Assembly (NCBI GenBank): GCA_947425785.1 | Contig: CANEAY010000009.1 | Location: 1-64,000, forward strand | DNA length: 64,000 nucleotides | From: an uncultured Pseudoflavonifractor sp. | Lineage (GTDB): Bacteria; Bacillota; Clostridia; Oscillospirales; Oscillospiraceae | Reading direction: 5' to 3' | Part shown: one piece after another, positions 29,865 to 38,499 of the stretch | Layout: every line of letters starts with the position of its first letter | How positions within the stretch are numbered: the stretch's first letter is position 1 | Translations under genes and position numbers: made by a program | Notes under the pieces: generated by a model | Told to the model about the DNA's origin: nothing | The model's input: the letters and a program-made list of their open reading frames with translations, nothing else | The model's database searches: none

Positions 29865-31862
29865 TTATTGGATGCCCAGGCCGATCCACAGCTCGTTGTA
29901 GAGCTGCCGGGTCTCCTTGGGAAGGGATATATAGGATTCACACCGTTCCAGGACTTCGGCGGGGGCGGCAATGATCTCGTAGACCTCTTGCTCCAGGGGC
30001 TCTCCATAGAGTTCCTCATAGTAAGCAGGATATTCCGCCAGGGCTTTCTCGTTGGGGGAGGCGTACCAGATGAAGTCCATATTGGCCAGATTGGCCTCGG
30101 TGGAGGCGATGAAGTTGATCCAGGCCTCTGCCTCCGCCTTGTGGGGGGCGTCCTTCAATACGCACATGGCGTCCACGAACCAGTTGGAGCCCTCCTCCGG
30201 GATGACGAAGGCCAGGTCGGGGTTGTTTTCCACCGCAGTGAGGTAGTCGCCGGCGTAATAAGCGCCGATGGCGGCGTTGCCGCCCTCCATCTTGAGAAAG
30301 ATCTCGTCCATAACAAATGCCTGGTAGACCCCACGGCCCTTGGCGTCTGCGATCAATTCCGCAGCCTGGCGCAGCTGTGCTTCATCGGTAGTGTTGATGT
30401 CGTAGCCCAGGTAGAGCAGGGCGGTGGCCATGGCGTCCCGGGAGTTGCGGAACATGAGCACCTGCCCGGCGTATTTGTCGTCAAACATGGCGCTCCAGCT
30501 GGTGATGGGCTCTTCCACCATAGCGGTGTTGTAGATGATGCCAACGGTGCCCCAGGTGTAGGGGACGGTGTACTCGTTGGTGGGATCGTAGGGTAGGTTT
30601 TTGAACTGGTCGCCGATGAGGGAGAAGTTGGGGATGTTATTGTAGTCCAGCTTCTCCAGCATATCTTCTTCAATAAGCTGGGAGATCATATAGTCGGAGG
30701 GGACGATGACGTCGTAGTCTCCCGCGCCGCTTTTCAGCAGGGAGTAGAGGGCCTCGTTGCTCTCGGCGGTCTGGTAATTGACCAGAATGCCGGTCTCCTC
30801 CTCAAACTGGGAGATGAGCGCTTCGTCGATATACTCCCCCCAGGAGCAGACGTTCACCATGGGCTTGCGGGTGTTTTGGAAGGCGCCCACCGCCGTGGTG
30901 GCGAGCACCGCCACACAGGCTGCCACCGCCGCCGCCTTTACCGGGAGGGGTGTGCGGCGGGGCCTGCTTCCGGCCATCTCCGCCACCGTGGCGGAGGGAG
31001 CGGCCTCCCGCCGGGCGGCGGCCTTCTCCTGCTGGGCCTCCCGTATGTTGATGACCGCCAGCAGGAGAATCACCGTCACGAAGAGGAGAGTGGAGATGGC
31101 GTTGATCTCCGGGCTTACCCGCTTCTTGGTCATGCCGTAGATGGTCATGGCCAGGGTGGAGGAGGACGACCCGGCAGTAAAGTAGCTGATGATGAAGTCA
31201 TCGATGCTCATGGTGAAGGCGGTGAGGGCACCGGAAACGATGCCCGGCTTGATCTCCGGCAGGATAACTTTATAGAAGGCCTGGAACCAGGTACAGCCCA
31301 GATCCTGGGCAGCGTCGATGAGGTTCTTGTCCAGCTGCCGCAGCTTGGGGCTCACCGACAGCAGGACATAGGGGATGTTGAAGGTGATGTGGGCGATGAG
31401 CAGGGTGGGGAAGCCCAGGGTGAGCCGGGTGGGCAGGACAAATAGGCTCTGGACAGAGTTGACCCAGAGGGCAAAGTCCTTCCACAGGGCAAAAAAGGCA
31501 ACAAAGAAAAGGCACATGGCCACGCCGGTGACAATATCGGCGTTCACCATGGGGATGTTGTTCACCGTGTTGAGGGCGCTGCGGGTACGCCGGCGCAGAC
31601 CGTAAAAGCCGATGGCGGCGAAGGTGCCGGCGATGGTGGAGATCACCGTGGCCAGCAGGGACACCAGCAGGGTGGTGTAAAGACTGCGCATGATGATGCG
31701 GTTATGGAACAGCTCCTTGTACCAGTGAAGGGAGAAGCCGCCCCAGACCACATTGCTGTTATTCTGGTTGAAGGAGAAGACGATGAGCAGGATGATGGGG
31801 GCGTAGAGGAAGAGAAACACCAGCACGGTGAAGAACCGGCTGAAGGCGGAGTTTTTCTTCAT
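29865..31862 (-). CDS. potCD: Fusion: spermidine/putrescine ABC permease (PotC) plus binding protein (PotD)
   Basis: 665 residues. Residues 1-275 are a PotC permease with six helices and the EAA loop DAAQDLGCTWFQAFYKVILP. After a basic cytosolic linker, a further helix (about 307-325) works as an uncleaved signal anchor for a PotD-type solute-binding domain: VNVCSWGEYIDEALISQFEE, then YDVIVPSDYMISQLIEEDML, VPYTWGTVGIIYNT and EEGSNWFVDAMCVLKDAP. The permease thus carries its own tethered receptor on the outer face. The start overlaps the potB stop by four bases. Substrate preference between spermidine and putrescine is not clear. Confidence 0.92.
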   Translation of the reverse strand: MKKNSAFSRFFTVLVFLFLYAPIILLIVFSFNQNNSNVVWGGFSLHWYKELFHNRIIMRSLYTTLLVSLLATVISTIAGTFAAIGFYGLRRRTRSALNTVNNIPMVNADIVTGVAMCLFFVAFFALWKDFALWVNSVQSLFVLPTRLTLGFPTLLIAHITFNIPYVLLSVSPKLRQLDKNLIDAAQDLGCTWFQAFYKVILPEIKPGIVSGALTAFTMSIDDFIISYFTAGSSSSTLAMTIYGMTKKRVSPEINAISTLLFVTVILLLAVINIREAQQEKAAARREAAPSATVAEMAGSRPRRTPLPVKAAAVAACVAVLATTAVGAFQNTRKPMVNVCSWGEYIDEALISQFEEETGILVNYQTAESNEALYSLLKSGAGDYDVIVPSDYMISQLIEEDMLEKLDYNNIPNFSLIGDQFKNLPYDPTNEYTVPYTWGTVGIIYNTAMVEEPITSWSAMFDDKYAGQVLMFRNSRDAMATALLYLGYDINTTDEAQLRQAAELIADAKGRGVYQAFVMDEIFLKMEGGNAAIGAYYAGDYLTAVENNPDLAFVIPEEGSNWFVDAMCVLKDAPHKAEAEAWINFIASTEANLANMDFIWYASPNEKALAEYPAYYEELYGEPLEQEVYEIIAAPAEVLERCESYISLPKETRQLYNELWIGLGIQ

Positions 31863-32674
31863 AGCACCACCGCCTGTTCCTCGCCCTCACCGAAGCGGTT
31901 CATCACCAGCATACACAGTACCACGATAACCATCATCACCAGGGCGATGGCGGCCCCCAGCTGGGGATTGTAGGCCCCGCCCAGGAACTGCTGCTCAATA
32001 AGGTCGCCCAGCAAAAACTCGGTGCCGCCGCCCAGCATGGTGCTGATGGCGAAGGTGGACACACTGGGGACGAAGACCATGGTGATGCCGGAGAGCACGC
32101 CGGGCAGGGACAGGGGGAAGATGACCCGCCGGAAGGCCACCACGCTGTTGGCGCCCAGGTCGTGGGCGGCCTCCACCAGGGAATTGTCCAGCTTCACGAT
32201 GACGGAGTAGATGGGCAGGATCATAAAGGGCAGGTAGTTGTACACCATGCCCAGCACCACCGCCCCCTGGGTGTCGATCATCTGGAAGGGGCCCAGGCCG
32301 AAGAGGCCCAGGAACTGGTTGAGAAGGCCGTTATTTTCCAGAATGGCCATCCAGGAATAGGTGCGCAGCAGGAAGTTCATCCACATGGGCAGCATGATGA
32401 GCACTGTGGCCACCCGCTGGAACCGGGGGCCTTCTTTGCTGAGCAGATAGGCCACCGGGTATCCGATGAGCAGGCAGATGACAGTGGCGATGATGGCCAG
32501 CCGGAAGGAGCGCACGAACACCACGGTGTAGTCCCCCATGGTGCTGAAATTGGACAGGGTGAACCCGCCGTCAGCGCCGCTGAAGGCATAAATGACGATC
32601 ATAATGATGGGGGCCACCACGAAAATGGCCATCCAGATGACGTAGGGGATGGTGAAAGCCTTAGTCCTCTTCAT
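31859..32674 (-). CDS. potB: Spermidine/putrescine ABC permease PotB
   Basis: 271 residues with six helices and the permease EAA motif [20 protein letters not shown] (about 190). The start at 32674 (MKRTKAF) is preferred over the ATG at 32692 because GGAGGG lies five bases upstream, and its ATG overlaps the potA stop by 14 bases. Translation is therefore coupled to the ATPase. PotB pairs with the PotC half of the fusion to form the membrane channel. Confidence 0.93.
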   Translation of the reverse strand: MKRTKAFTIPYVIWMAIFVVAPIIMIVIYAFSGADGGFTLSNFSTMGDYTVVFVRSFRLAIIATVICLLIGYPVAYLLSKEGPRFQRVATVLIMLPMWMNFLLRTYSWMAILENNGLLNQFLGLFGLGPFQMIDTQGAVVLGMVYNYLPFMILPIYSVIVKLDNSLVEAAHDLGANSVVAFRRVIFPLSLPGVLSGITMVFVPSVSTFAISTMLGGGTEFLLGDLIEQQFLGGAYNPQLGAAIALVMMVIVVLCMLVMNRFGEGEEQAVVL

Positions 32675-33797
32675 CGTCGCCCTCCGCCGCATCGGGGTCT
32701 ACGTTCAGTTCATCGTACTCTTCGGAGTAGGAACTGTAATCGCCGAACATACCGGAATACTGGCTCTTCTTCATGATGTGGAAGCCGTCTGGATCGATCT
32801 TCACCCCAATGCGTGCCCCCTCGGGGGAGTAGTCCGTGGTCTGGATGAGCCATTTGAAGCCCTGGAAGTCCACGATGATATCGTAGTGCATCCCTTTGAA
32901 GGTGACCTCGGTGACGGTGCCAGTGATCTGGCCGGCCTCGGGGGAGACGATGTCGATGTCCTCAGGCCGGATGACCACGTCCACCGGCTCATTGGGTGCA
33001 AAGCCCCCGTCCAGACAAGGGAACTTCTTGCCGTACATCTTGACGACCTTATCCTCGGGCATGGTGCCGTCGATGATGTTGGACTCGCCGATGAAGTCGG
33101 CCACGAAGGCATTTTTCGGCTCGTTATAGATGTCCTCCGGGGTGCCGATCTGCTGGATGTTGCCCTTATCCATGACCACCACCGTGTCGGACATGGTGAG
33201 GGCCTCCTCCTGGTCGTGGGTCACGTAGATAAAGGTAATGCCCACCTCCCGCTGGATGCGCTTGAGCTCCACCTGCATATCCTTTCGGAGCTTCATATCC
33301 AGGGCGCCCAGGGGCTCATCCAGAAGCAGTACCTGAGGCCGGTTGACGATGGCCCGGGCAATGGCCACCCGCTGCTGCTGGCCGCCGGACAGGGAGGTGA
33401 CGCTCCGCTTGCCGTAGCCGGGCAGATTGACGATCTCCAGGGCCTCCTCCACCCGGCGGGTGATGTCGGCTTCCGGCACCTTGGCAATGCGCAGGCCGAA
33501 GGCCACGTTTTCAAAGATGTTCATGTGGGTGAACAGGGCGTACTTTTGGAACACCGTATTGATCTGCCGTTTATGGGGCGGCACGTCGTTGCATCGTCGG
33601 CCGTCAAAAAAAACGTCCCCGGAGGTAGGCTTTTGGAACCCACCAATGATCCTCAGCGTAGTGGTTTTGCCACAGCCGCTGGGGCCCAGGAGCGTTAGGA
33701 ATTCTTTATCGTTGATGTAGAGATTCAGGTGATCGAGAATGATCTCGTCGTCGTACTTCACGACGCAATCCGATAGACGGATCAACTCTTTGGACAT
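32661..33797 (-). CDS. potA: Spermidine/putrescine ABC ATPase PotA
   Basis: 378 residues. Walker [11 protein letters not shown] (38-47), Q-loop FQKYALF, signature [14 protein letters not shown], Walker [12 protein letters not shown] and H-loop VTHDQEEAL. The C-terminal 140 residues form the TOBE-type regulatory domain ([13 protein letters not shown] strand, then [16 protein letters not shown]) and an acidic tail [12 protein letters not shown] not usual in PotA. It energises import through PotB and PotC. First gene of the operon, read from the promoter at 33887-33915 across a leader of about 85 bases that contains a hairpin. Confidence 0.95.
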   Translation of the reverse strand: MSKELIRLSDCVVKYDDEIILDHLNLYINDKEFLTLLGPSGCGKTTTLRIIGGFQKPTSGDVFFDGRRCNDVPPHKRQINTVFQKYALFTHMNIFENVAFGLRIAKVPEADITRRVEEALEIVNLPGYGKRSVTSLSGGQQQRVAIARAIVNRPQVLLLDEPLGALDMKLRKDMQVELKRIQREVGITFIYVTHDQEEALTMSDTVVVMDKGNIQQIGTPEDIYNEPKNAFVADFIGESNIIDGTMPEDKVVKMYGKKFPCLDGGFAPNEPVDVVIRPEDIDIVSPEAGQITGTVTEVTFKGMHYDIIVDFQGFKWLIQTTDYSPEGARIGVKIDPDGFHIMKKSQYSGMFGDYSSYSEEYDELNVDPDAAEGDDEED

Positions 33798-33847
33798 TTA
33801 TCCTCCCCCATTCCTTTTGTTTGATGGTCAGGTAGTGGAAAAGGCCG

Positions 33848-33870
33848 TACCCAACCGTCGGTTGGGTACG
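33848..33870 (-). promoter_or_regulatory. Leader hairpin before potA
   Basis: GTACCCAACC pairs with GGTTGGGTAC around a three-base loop in the 5' leader, followed in the RNA by GGCCTTTT. It is a possible attenuator or stabilising hairpin. Confidence 0.5.
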
Positions 33871-33886
33871 ACCTCTGACAAGGCAT

Positions 33887-33915
33887 AATATACACGGTAC
33901 ACTGGGAAATGTCAA
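33887..33915 (-). promoter_or_regulatory. Promoter of the pot operon
   Basis: On the minus strand, TTGACA (33910-33915), a 17-bp spacer and TATATT (33887-33892). The -35 is a perfect match. Bases 33916-34030 are AT-rich and hold nothing else recognisable. Confidence 0.8.
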
Positions 33916-34030
33916 TAGATGGCGAAAACTTTTTGGGAAAGATGAGGGACAGATTAAAGAAGCATAAGAAGATAATTTGCAGAAGGTAGAAAAAATGTCA
34001 ATAAACCTGATTTGCCCAGTTTCTATATAC

Positions 34031-34375
34031 CTATTGGATATTCAGAAACTTTCTCCCCCAAATAGTTGTAAATATGTATGCGATACCACAAATTATGTTC
34101 GCATATCCAAAAAGAGGAGCTGAAGATTCCCATGGCATAAATATTTTTACAATGACAGAAGGGACAGCGAGAAAAATCCCTAAACAGGAAAAAATTTCAA
34201 AGCAAGTACGCGCCCAGCGTTTCCTCTGAAATAAATAATGGTAAAGAATGATCCCATTTACAATTCCGGAAGCACCTATTTTGCCATAGAAAAGTCCGAT
34301 TATTCTGGCCGAGCAAAAAATAAGGATGTCAATAACAAAGATTGTTTTTATCGGCTTTTTTTGCTGTTCACACAT
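34031..34375 (-). CDS. Small AT-rich membrane protein
   Basis: 114 residues. The start KKPIKTIFVIDILIFCSARI is followed by hydrophobic segments around residues 10-28, 32-48, 55-72 and 85-105, and the product ends IFTTIWGRKFLNIQ. The start at 34375 has AGGAAGG about ten bases upstream; the alternative at 34420 lies further up. Base composition is far more AT-rich than the neighbours, which suggests an acquired gene. I do not recognise a family. It is flanked by the RluA-type gene and the pot promoter region. Confidence 0.6.
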   Translation of the reverse strand: MCEQQKKPIKTIFVIDILIFCSARIIGLFYGKIGASGIVNGIILYHYLFQRKRWARTCFEIFSCLGIFLAVPSVIVKIFMPWESSAPLFGYANIICGIAYIFTTIWGRKFLNIQ

Positions 34376-34423
34376 CACTATTACACCTTCCTGCGGGAGA
34401 AATAAATGTGATCCGTGCAAAAT

Positions 34424-35398
34424 TCATTTATCAAGTTTGGTCAAAAATTCTTCCACAAAATCAATGTTTTCTTTAGGTACCTCTAATGTTTTGCCCTTCA
34501 AATATTCCAGCGCCCCGGCGTCGGTGGGGAAGTCGAAGACCAGCTTATAGGCCCACAGGGCCTGGCCCTTGCGGTCGGTCTTGCGGTTGTCCTCCCGGCG
34601 GCCGTACTTGCCGTCTCCCAGCAGGGGGTGGCCGGCGGCGGCGAACTGGGCCCTTATCTGGTGGGTGCGGCCCGTCAGAAGCTCACACTCCACCAGAGAC
34701 AGGTTTCCCTTGACCTGCAGGGTCTTGTACCGGGTGACGGCGGTCTTGCCGCCGGGAACGGGCTTTTTGTAGACGCTGACCTGCTTTTTCTTCTCGTCCT
34801 TCAGAAGGAAACCTTTCAGCTCCCCCTGGGGCGGGGCCATCTTCCCCACTACGGCGGCCAGGTAGTATTTTCCGATCTCCCGGTCGCGGATCTTCTGATT
34901 CATGATCCGCAGGGCCTCGGCGGTCTTGGCGGCGATGACCAGCCCGCCGGTGTTGCGGTCGATGCGGTTGCACAGGGCGGGGGTGAAGGCCCCCTCCTGC
35001 CGGGGCGACCACTCTCTCTTTTGATAAAGGTAGGCCTGGATGTGGGTGATGAGGGTGGCCACGTACTCGTGCTCGTCGGGATGGCAGAGAAGGCCCGGCC
35101 GCTTGGAGCAGACCAGAAGGTGCTCGTCCTCGTAGACGATGTCCAGCTGGGGGGTGAAGACCGAGAGGAAGGCGTTGTCCTCCCGGGGAGCGTCGAAGAA
35201 CTCGTCGTTGATGTAGAGCTGGAGCACATCCCCCGGCTGGAGCCGGTAGTCCCGCTGAGAGCCCTTGCCGTTGACCTTCACCCGCTTGAGCCGGATGTAC
35301 TTCTGGGCCAGGGGGGCGGGGAGGAGGGGCAGGGCCTTGCCCAGCCAGCGGTCAAGCCGCTGCCCGGCGTCGTTTTTTCCCATCGTAAACTCTCTCAT
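34424..35398 (-). CDS. RluA-family 23S rRNA-type pseudouridine synthase
   Basis: 324 residues. An N-terminal S4-like RNA-binding domain (GQRLDRWLGKALP, then QKYIRLKRVKVNGKGSQRDY) precedes the catalytic domain. The catalytic Asp is in CNRIDRNTGGLVIAA (about residue 140), with VECELLTGRTHQIRAQFAAA and the closing GDGKYGRR motif. Such enzymes isomerise uridine in 23S rRNA or tRNA; RluC/RluD specificity cannot be told apart here. The start at 35398 (MREFTM) is used because GGTGGAG lies upstream. Confidence 0.9.
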   Translation of the reverse strand: MREFTMGKNDAGQRLDRWLGKALPLLPAPLAQKYIRLKRVKVNGKGSQRDYRLQPGDVLQLYINDEFFDAPREDNAFLSVFTPQLDIVYEDEHLLVCSKRPGLLCHPDEHEYVATLITHIQAYLYQKREWSPRQEGAFTPALCNRIDRNTGGLVIAAKTAEALRIMNQKIRDREIGKYYLAAVVGKMAPPQGELKGFLLKDEKKKQVSVYKKPVPGGKTAVTRYKTLQVKGNLSLVECELLTGRTHQIRAQFAAAGHPLLGDGKYGRREDNRKTDRKGQALWAYKLVFDFPTDAGALEYLKGKTLEVPKENIDFVEEFLTKLDK

Positions 35399-35496
35399 AC
35401 GCTCCACCTGCCAATGCGGCCCGGGCGGCGGCGGGGAGCGGCCCGGGCGGTTTTTCTGTATTGTAGCATTTTTCCTGAAAAAAGTGAAGAAAGTAT

Positions 35497-35525
35497 TTGA
35501 CATGGGACAAAATTTTCGTTATAAT
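35497..35525 (+). promoter_or_regulatory. Consensus promoter of yceD-rpmF
   Basis: TTGACA (35497-35502), a 17-bp spacer and TATAAT (35520-35525) match sigma-A at every position. This fits high expression of a ribosomal-protein operon. Confidence 0.88.
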
Positions 35526-35554
35526 GTCCGCTGTACCGTTGCGAGGAGAATACT

Positions 35555-36073
35555 ATGCGTTTGGATTTAAAAGAGATCATCCACATCCCCGGAGAGAGCC
35601 GGGATTTTTCCTGTACATTGGATCTTTCCCAGGTGGAGCTTTTCGGAGAGAAGCCTTTTCAGGCTCCTGTAGAGGTCTCGGGCACCGTGCGGAATATGGC
35701 CGGGGCTCTGGTGCTCTCCGGCAGTGCCCGTTCCAGAGTGGAGACCTGCTGTGACCGCTGTCTGAAGCCCATCACCGTGGCCTTGGATATCCCGGTGGAG
35801 ACCCTTCTGGCCGAAGAGCTGGAGGACGAGGAGAGCGACGAGATCGTCCTGCTGGAGGACGGCCAGGTGGATCTGGAGGAGCTCTTCACCACCGCCTGCA
35901 TTCTGGACTGGGGCGGCAAGCACGTGTGCCGGGAGGACTGCGCGGGGCTGTGCCCCAAGTGTGGGAAAGACCTCAACGACGGGCCCTGCGGATGCGGGAA
36001 GGAATTGGATCCTCGTTTTGTCGCCCTGGCAAAACTTTTGGATAAGGAGCCGGAAGGCTCCGAAGAAGCATGA
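35555..36073 (+). CDS. yceD: YceD (DUF177) family protein
   Basis: 172 residues. The pattern RSRVETCCDRCLKPITVALD in the middle and the C-terminal HVCREDCAGLCPKCGKDLND with CGCGKELDPRFVAL form the DUF177 Cys-rich regions, which probably bind zinc. YceD is found next to rpmF in most bacteria and is implicated in 23S rRNA accumulation. The gene precedes rpmF by 39 bases under one strong promoter, so co-expression is certain from context. It is somewhat longer than minimal family members because of an acidic insert (EELEDEESDEIVLLEDG). Confidence 0.92.
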   Translation: MRLDLKEIIHIPGESRDFSCTLDLSQVELFGEKPFQAPVEVSGTVRNMAGALVLSGSARSRVETCCDRCLKPITVALDIPVETLLAEELEDEESDEIVLLEDGQVDLEELFTTACILDWGGKHVCREDCAGLCPKCGKDLNDGPCGCGKELDPRFVALAKLLDKEPEGSEEA

Positions 36074-36112
36074 GCAATGAATTGCCCCTGTCACGTTAAG
36101 GAGGTGTCATAG

Positions 36113-36304
36113 ATGGCAGTTCCCAAGAGTAAAGTGTCCAAGCAGCGCCGGAACAAGCGCCGCAGCGCCGTGTGGAAGCTGGAGACCCCCGGCGTCACCA
36201 CCTGCCCCAAGTGCGGGGCCTATCGCCTGCCCCATCGGATGTGCAAGTCCTGCCTGAGCTACAACGGTCACGACTTCAGCAAGACCGAGACCGCCGCTCA
36301 GTAA
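36113..36304 (+). CDS. rpmF: 50S ribosomal protein L32
   Basis: 63 residues, the usual length. MAVPKSKVSKQRRNKRRSAV is the canonical basic N-terminus, followed by the Cys4 zinc ribbon in CPKCGAYRLPHRMCKSC. It is a zinc-containing L32 (Cys+ form), so it should bind zinc without need of a Cys-free paralogue. The start has AAGGAGGTG upstream. Confidence 0.98.
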   Translation: MAVPKSKVSKQRRNKRRSAVWKLETPGVTTCPKCGAYRLPHRMCKSCLSYNGHDFSKTETAAQ

Positions 36305-36322
36305 TGAGGGAAGGAAAAGAGG

Positions 36323-36352
36323 GAGAGGAAGGAATTCCTCTCTTCTTTTTTT
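36323..36352 (+). terminator. Terminator of the yceD-rpmF operon
   Basis: GAGAGGAA / TTCCTCTC (36323-36330 with 36335-36342) around GGAA, followed by a run of T. Confidence 0.85.
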
Positions 36353-36418
36353 GCCCAGAAGGGAAAGCGCCCCGGCTATGTGCCCAATGCGAAGCCTGAC
36401 AATGCGCACCCGCAACGA

Positions 36419-36447
36419 TTGATATTTTCCATTCAATATGATATACT
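36419..36447 (+). promoter_or_regulatory. Promoter of der-plsY-gpsA
   Basis: TTGATA (36419-36424), a 17-bp spacer and TATACT (36442-36447). Confidence 0.75.
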
Positions 36448-36473
36448 ACCCCCATCGAAAGGAAGTGTTTTCC

Positions 36474-37802
36474 ATGGCGAGACCCCTGGTGGCTATCGTA
36501 GGCCGTCCCAATGTGGGAAAGTCCATGCTCTTCAATAAGCTCACCGGCCAGCGGCTGTCCATCGTGGAGGACACTCCCGGCGTCACCCGCGACCGCCTTT
36601 ACGCCCCCTGCGAGTGGCGGGGGCGGAAGTTCGACCTGGTGGACACCGGCGGCATTGAGCCGGGCACCGACAGCGAGATGCTGCTGTTCATGCGCCGCCA
36701 GGCGGAGATCGCCATTGAAAACGCCACCGTCATCGTCTTTTTGTGCGACATCCAGACCGGCCTCACCGCCTCCGACCAGGAGGTGGCCTCCATGCTCCTC
36801 AAGTCGGGCAAGCCGGTGGTGCTGGCGGTGAACAAAATGGACTCCACCGGCCCGGAGAACCCGGACATCTACGAGTTCTACAACCTGGGCCTGGGTGACC
36901 CTGTCCCTGTCTCCGCCGTCCACGGTCACGGCACCGGCGACCTGCTGGACGAGTGCTTCCAGTACTTCCCCGAGACCGATGAGGCGGAGGAGGACGAGGA
37001 TGTGACCAAGGTGGCCATCATCGGCAAGCCCAATGTGGGCAAGTCGTCGCTGGTCAACCGCATCCTGGGCCAGGAGCGGGTCATCGTCTCCGACATGGCG
37101 GGCACCACCCGTGACGCGGTGGACAATTACTTTGAAAACGAGAAGGGGAAGTACCTCTTCATCGACACTGCCGGTATGCGCCGCAAGAGCCGGGTGGACG
37201 ACCGGGTGGAGAAATTCTCCGTCCTCCGGGCCACCCTGGCCATCGAGCGGTGCGACGTGTGCCTCATTATGATCGACGCCAATGAGGGAGTCACCGAGCA
37301 GGACACCAAGGTGGCGGGCCTGGCCCACGAGGCGGGAAAGGCCAGCATCATCGTGGTCAACAAGTGGGACGCGGTGGAGAAGGACGACAAGACCATGGAT
37401 CGGATGGTCAAGGACATCCGCCGGGACTTGAGCTACATGACCTACGCTCCCATCCTCTTTATCTCCGCCCTGACGGGAAGCCGGGTGGAGCGCCTTTTCG
37501 ACGCCATCAACGACGTGGCCGACCAGGCCGCCATGCGCATCACTACCGGGATGCTCAACGACGTGCTCAACGACGCCACTGCCCGTGTCCAGCCCCCCAC
37601 GGACAAGGGTAAGCGGCTGAAGGTCTACTACATGACCCAGGTGGGGGTGAAGCCCCCCCACTTTGTCATCTTCTGCAACGATGCCAAGCTCTTCCACTTC
37701 TCCTACCAGCGGTATATCGAGAATCAGATCCGGGCCACTTTTGGCCTGGAGGGTACCCCGGTGAAGATCACCATTCGCCAGAAGGGCGATAAGGAGGGGT
37801 GA
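36474..37802 (+). CDS. der: GTPase Der (EngA), ribosome assembly
   Basis: 442 residues. Two tandem G domains: the first with GRPNVGKSMLF (9-19), DTGG and NKMD, the second with GKPNVGKSSLVNR (about 180), DTAGMRRKSR and NKWD. A C-terminal KH-like domain follows (about 350-442). Der acts in 50S subunit maturation. The ATG at 36474 has AAAGGAAG upstream; the earlier ATG at 36438 lies inside the promoter region. It is followed within 3 bases by plsY. Confidence 0.97.
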   Translation: MARPLVAIVGRPNVGKSMLFNKLTGQRLSIVEDTPGVTRDRLYAPCEWRGRKFDLVDTGGIEPGTDSEMLLFMRRQAEIAIENATVIVFLCDIQTGLTASDQEVASMLLKSGKPVVLAVNKMDSTGPENPDIYEFYNLGLGDPVPVSAVHGHGTGDLLDECFQYFPETDEAEEDEDVTKVAIIGKPNVGKSSLVNRILGQERVIVSDMAGTTRDAVDNYFENEKGKYLFIDTAGMRRKSRVDDRVEKFSVLRATLAIERCDVCLIMIDANEGVTEQDTKVAGLAHEAGKASIIVVNKWDAVEKDDKTMDRMVKDIRRDLSYMTYAPILFISALTGSRVERLFDAINDVADQAAMRITTGMLNDVLNDATARVQPPTDKGKRLKVYYMTQVGVKPPHFVIFCNDAKLFHFSYQRYIENQIRATFGLEGTPVKITIRQKGDKEG

Positions 37803-37804
37803 GC

Positions 37805-38494
37805 ATGGGAATGATAGGATTGTTCCTGCTGCAGAACCTGCAGTTCATCGTTGCCGCTGTGGCCGCCTATTTCCTGGGCTGTTCCAACGGCGCGGTCATC
37901 ATCTCCAAGTACATTCTTCACGATGATGTGCGCACCCACGGCAGCGGTAACGCGGGATTGACCAATTTCTTCCGTACCTTCGGCGGGCCCCTGACTTTGG
38001 GGGTCATCGCCATCGACGTGCTGAAGGCCGTGCTGGCAGTCAGCCTGGGCGTGTGGCTGTCCGCCTCCTGGATGCCGGGCTTTGGGATCGATGCCGTCCA
38101 GCCCGACCCGGTATATGCCGCCATCCTGTTTAAGTACTGGTCTGGTATGTTCTGCCTGCTGGGGCACATCTTCCCCTGTATGTTCGGCTTCAAGGGGGGA
38201 AAGGGCATCCTCTCCGGCGGTGCCATCTGCTTTATGCTGGACTGGCGGCTGGCCCTGCTGGCCTGGGGCGGGTTCCTTGTCATCGTTCTGGTGACCCGGT
38301 ATGTATCCCTGGGCTCCATTTTTGCCTCCGCCGCCTTTCCTGTGGGTACCTGGCTCTTTGTCAGCCACGACCCGGTGGTGGTAGTGCTCTCCTGCCTGCT
38401 GGGAGCCCTCACCATCTGGATGCACCGGGGGAACATTGGGCGTCTGCTCCGGGGCGAAGAGAACAAGCTGAGCTTCCATAAAAAGAAGGAGTGA
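37805..38494 (+). CDS. plsY: Glycerol-3-phosphate acyltransferase PlsY
   Basis: 229 residues with five or six helices. The PlsY motifs are seen as YFLGCSNGAVIISKY, RTHGSGNAGLTNFFRTFG and GHIFPCMFGFKGGKGILSGG with VSLGSIFASAAFP. PlsY transfers acyl from acyl-phosphate to glycerol-3-phosphate, the first step of phospholipid synthesis. The ATG at 37805 is preferred over the GTG at 37799 because AGGAGG lies seven bases upstream. The next gene, gpsA, supplies its glycerol-3-phosphate. Confidence 0.95.
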   Translation: MGMIGLFLLQNLQFIVAAVAAYFLGCSNGAVIISKYILHDDVRTHGSGNAGLTNFFRTFGGPLTLGVIAIDVLKAVLAVSLGVWLSASWMPGFGIDAVQPDPVYAAILFKYWSGMFCLLGHIFPCMFGFKGGKGILSGGAICFMLDWRLALLAWGGFLVIVLVTRYVSLGSIFASAAFPVGTWLFVSHDPVVVVLSCLLGALTIWMHRGNIGRLLRGEENKLSFHKKKE

Positions 38495-38499
38495 ATCCT

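Noticed and set aside
33798..33915. Riboswitch in the polyamine operon leader
   Set aside because: Only a simple hairpin is seen; no conserved multi-helix aptamer pattern was recognised.
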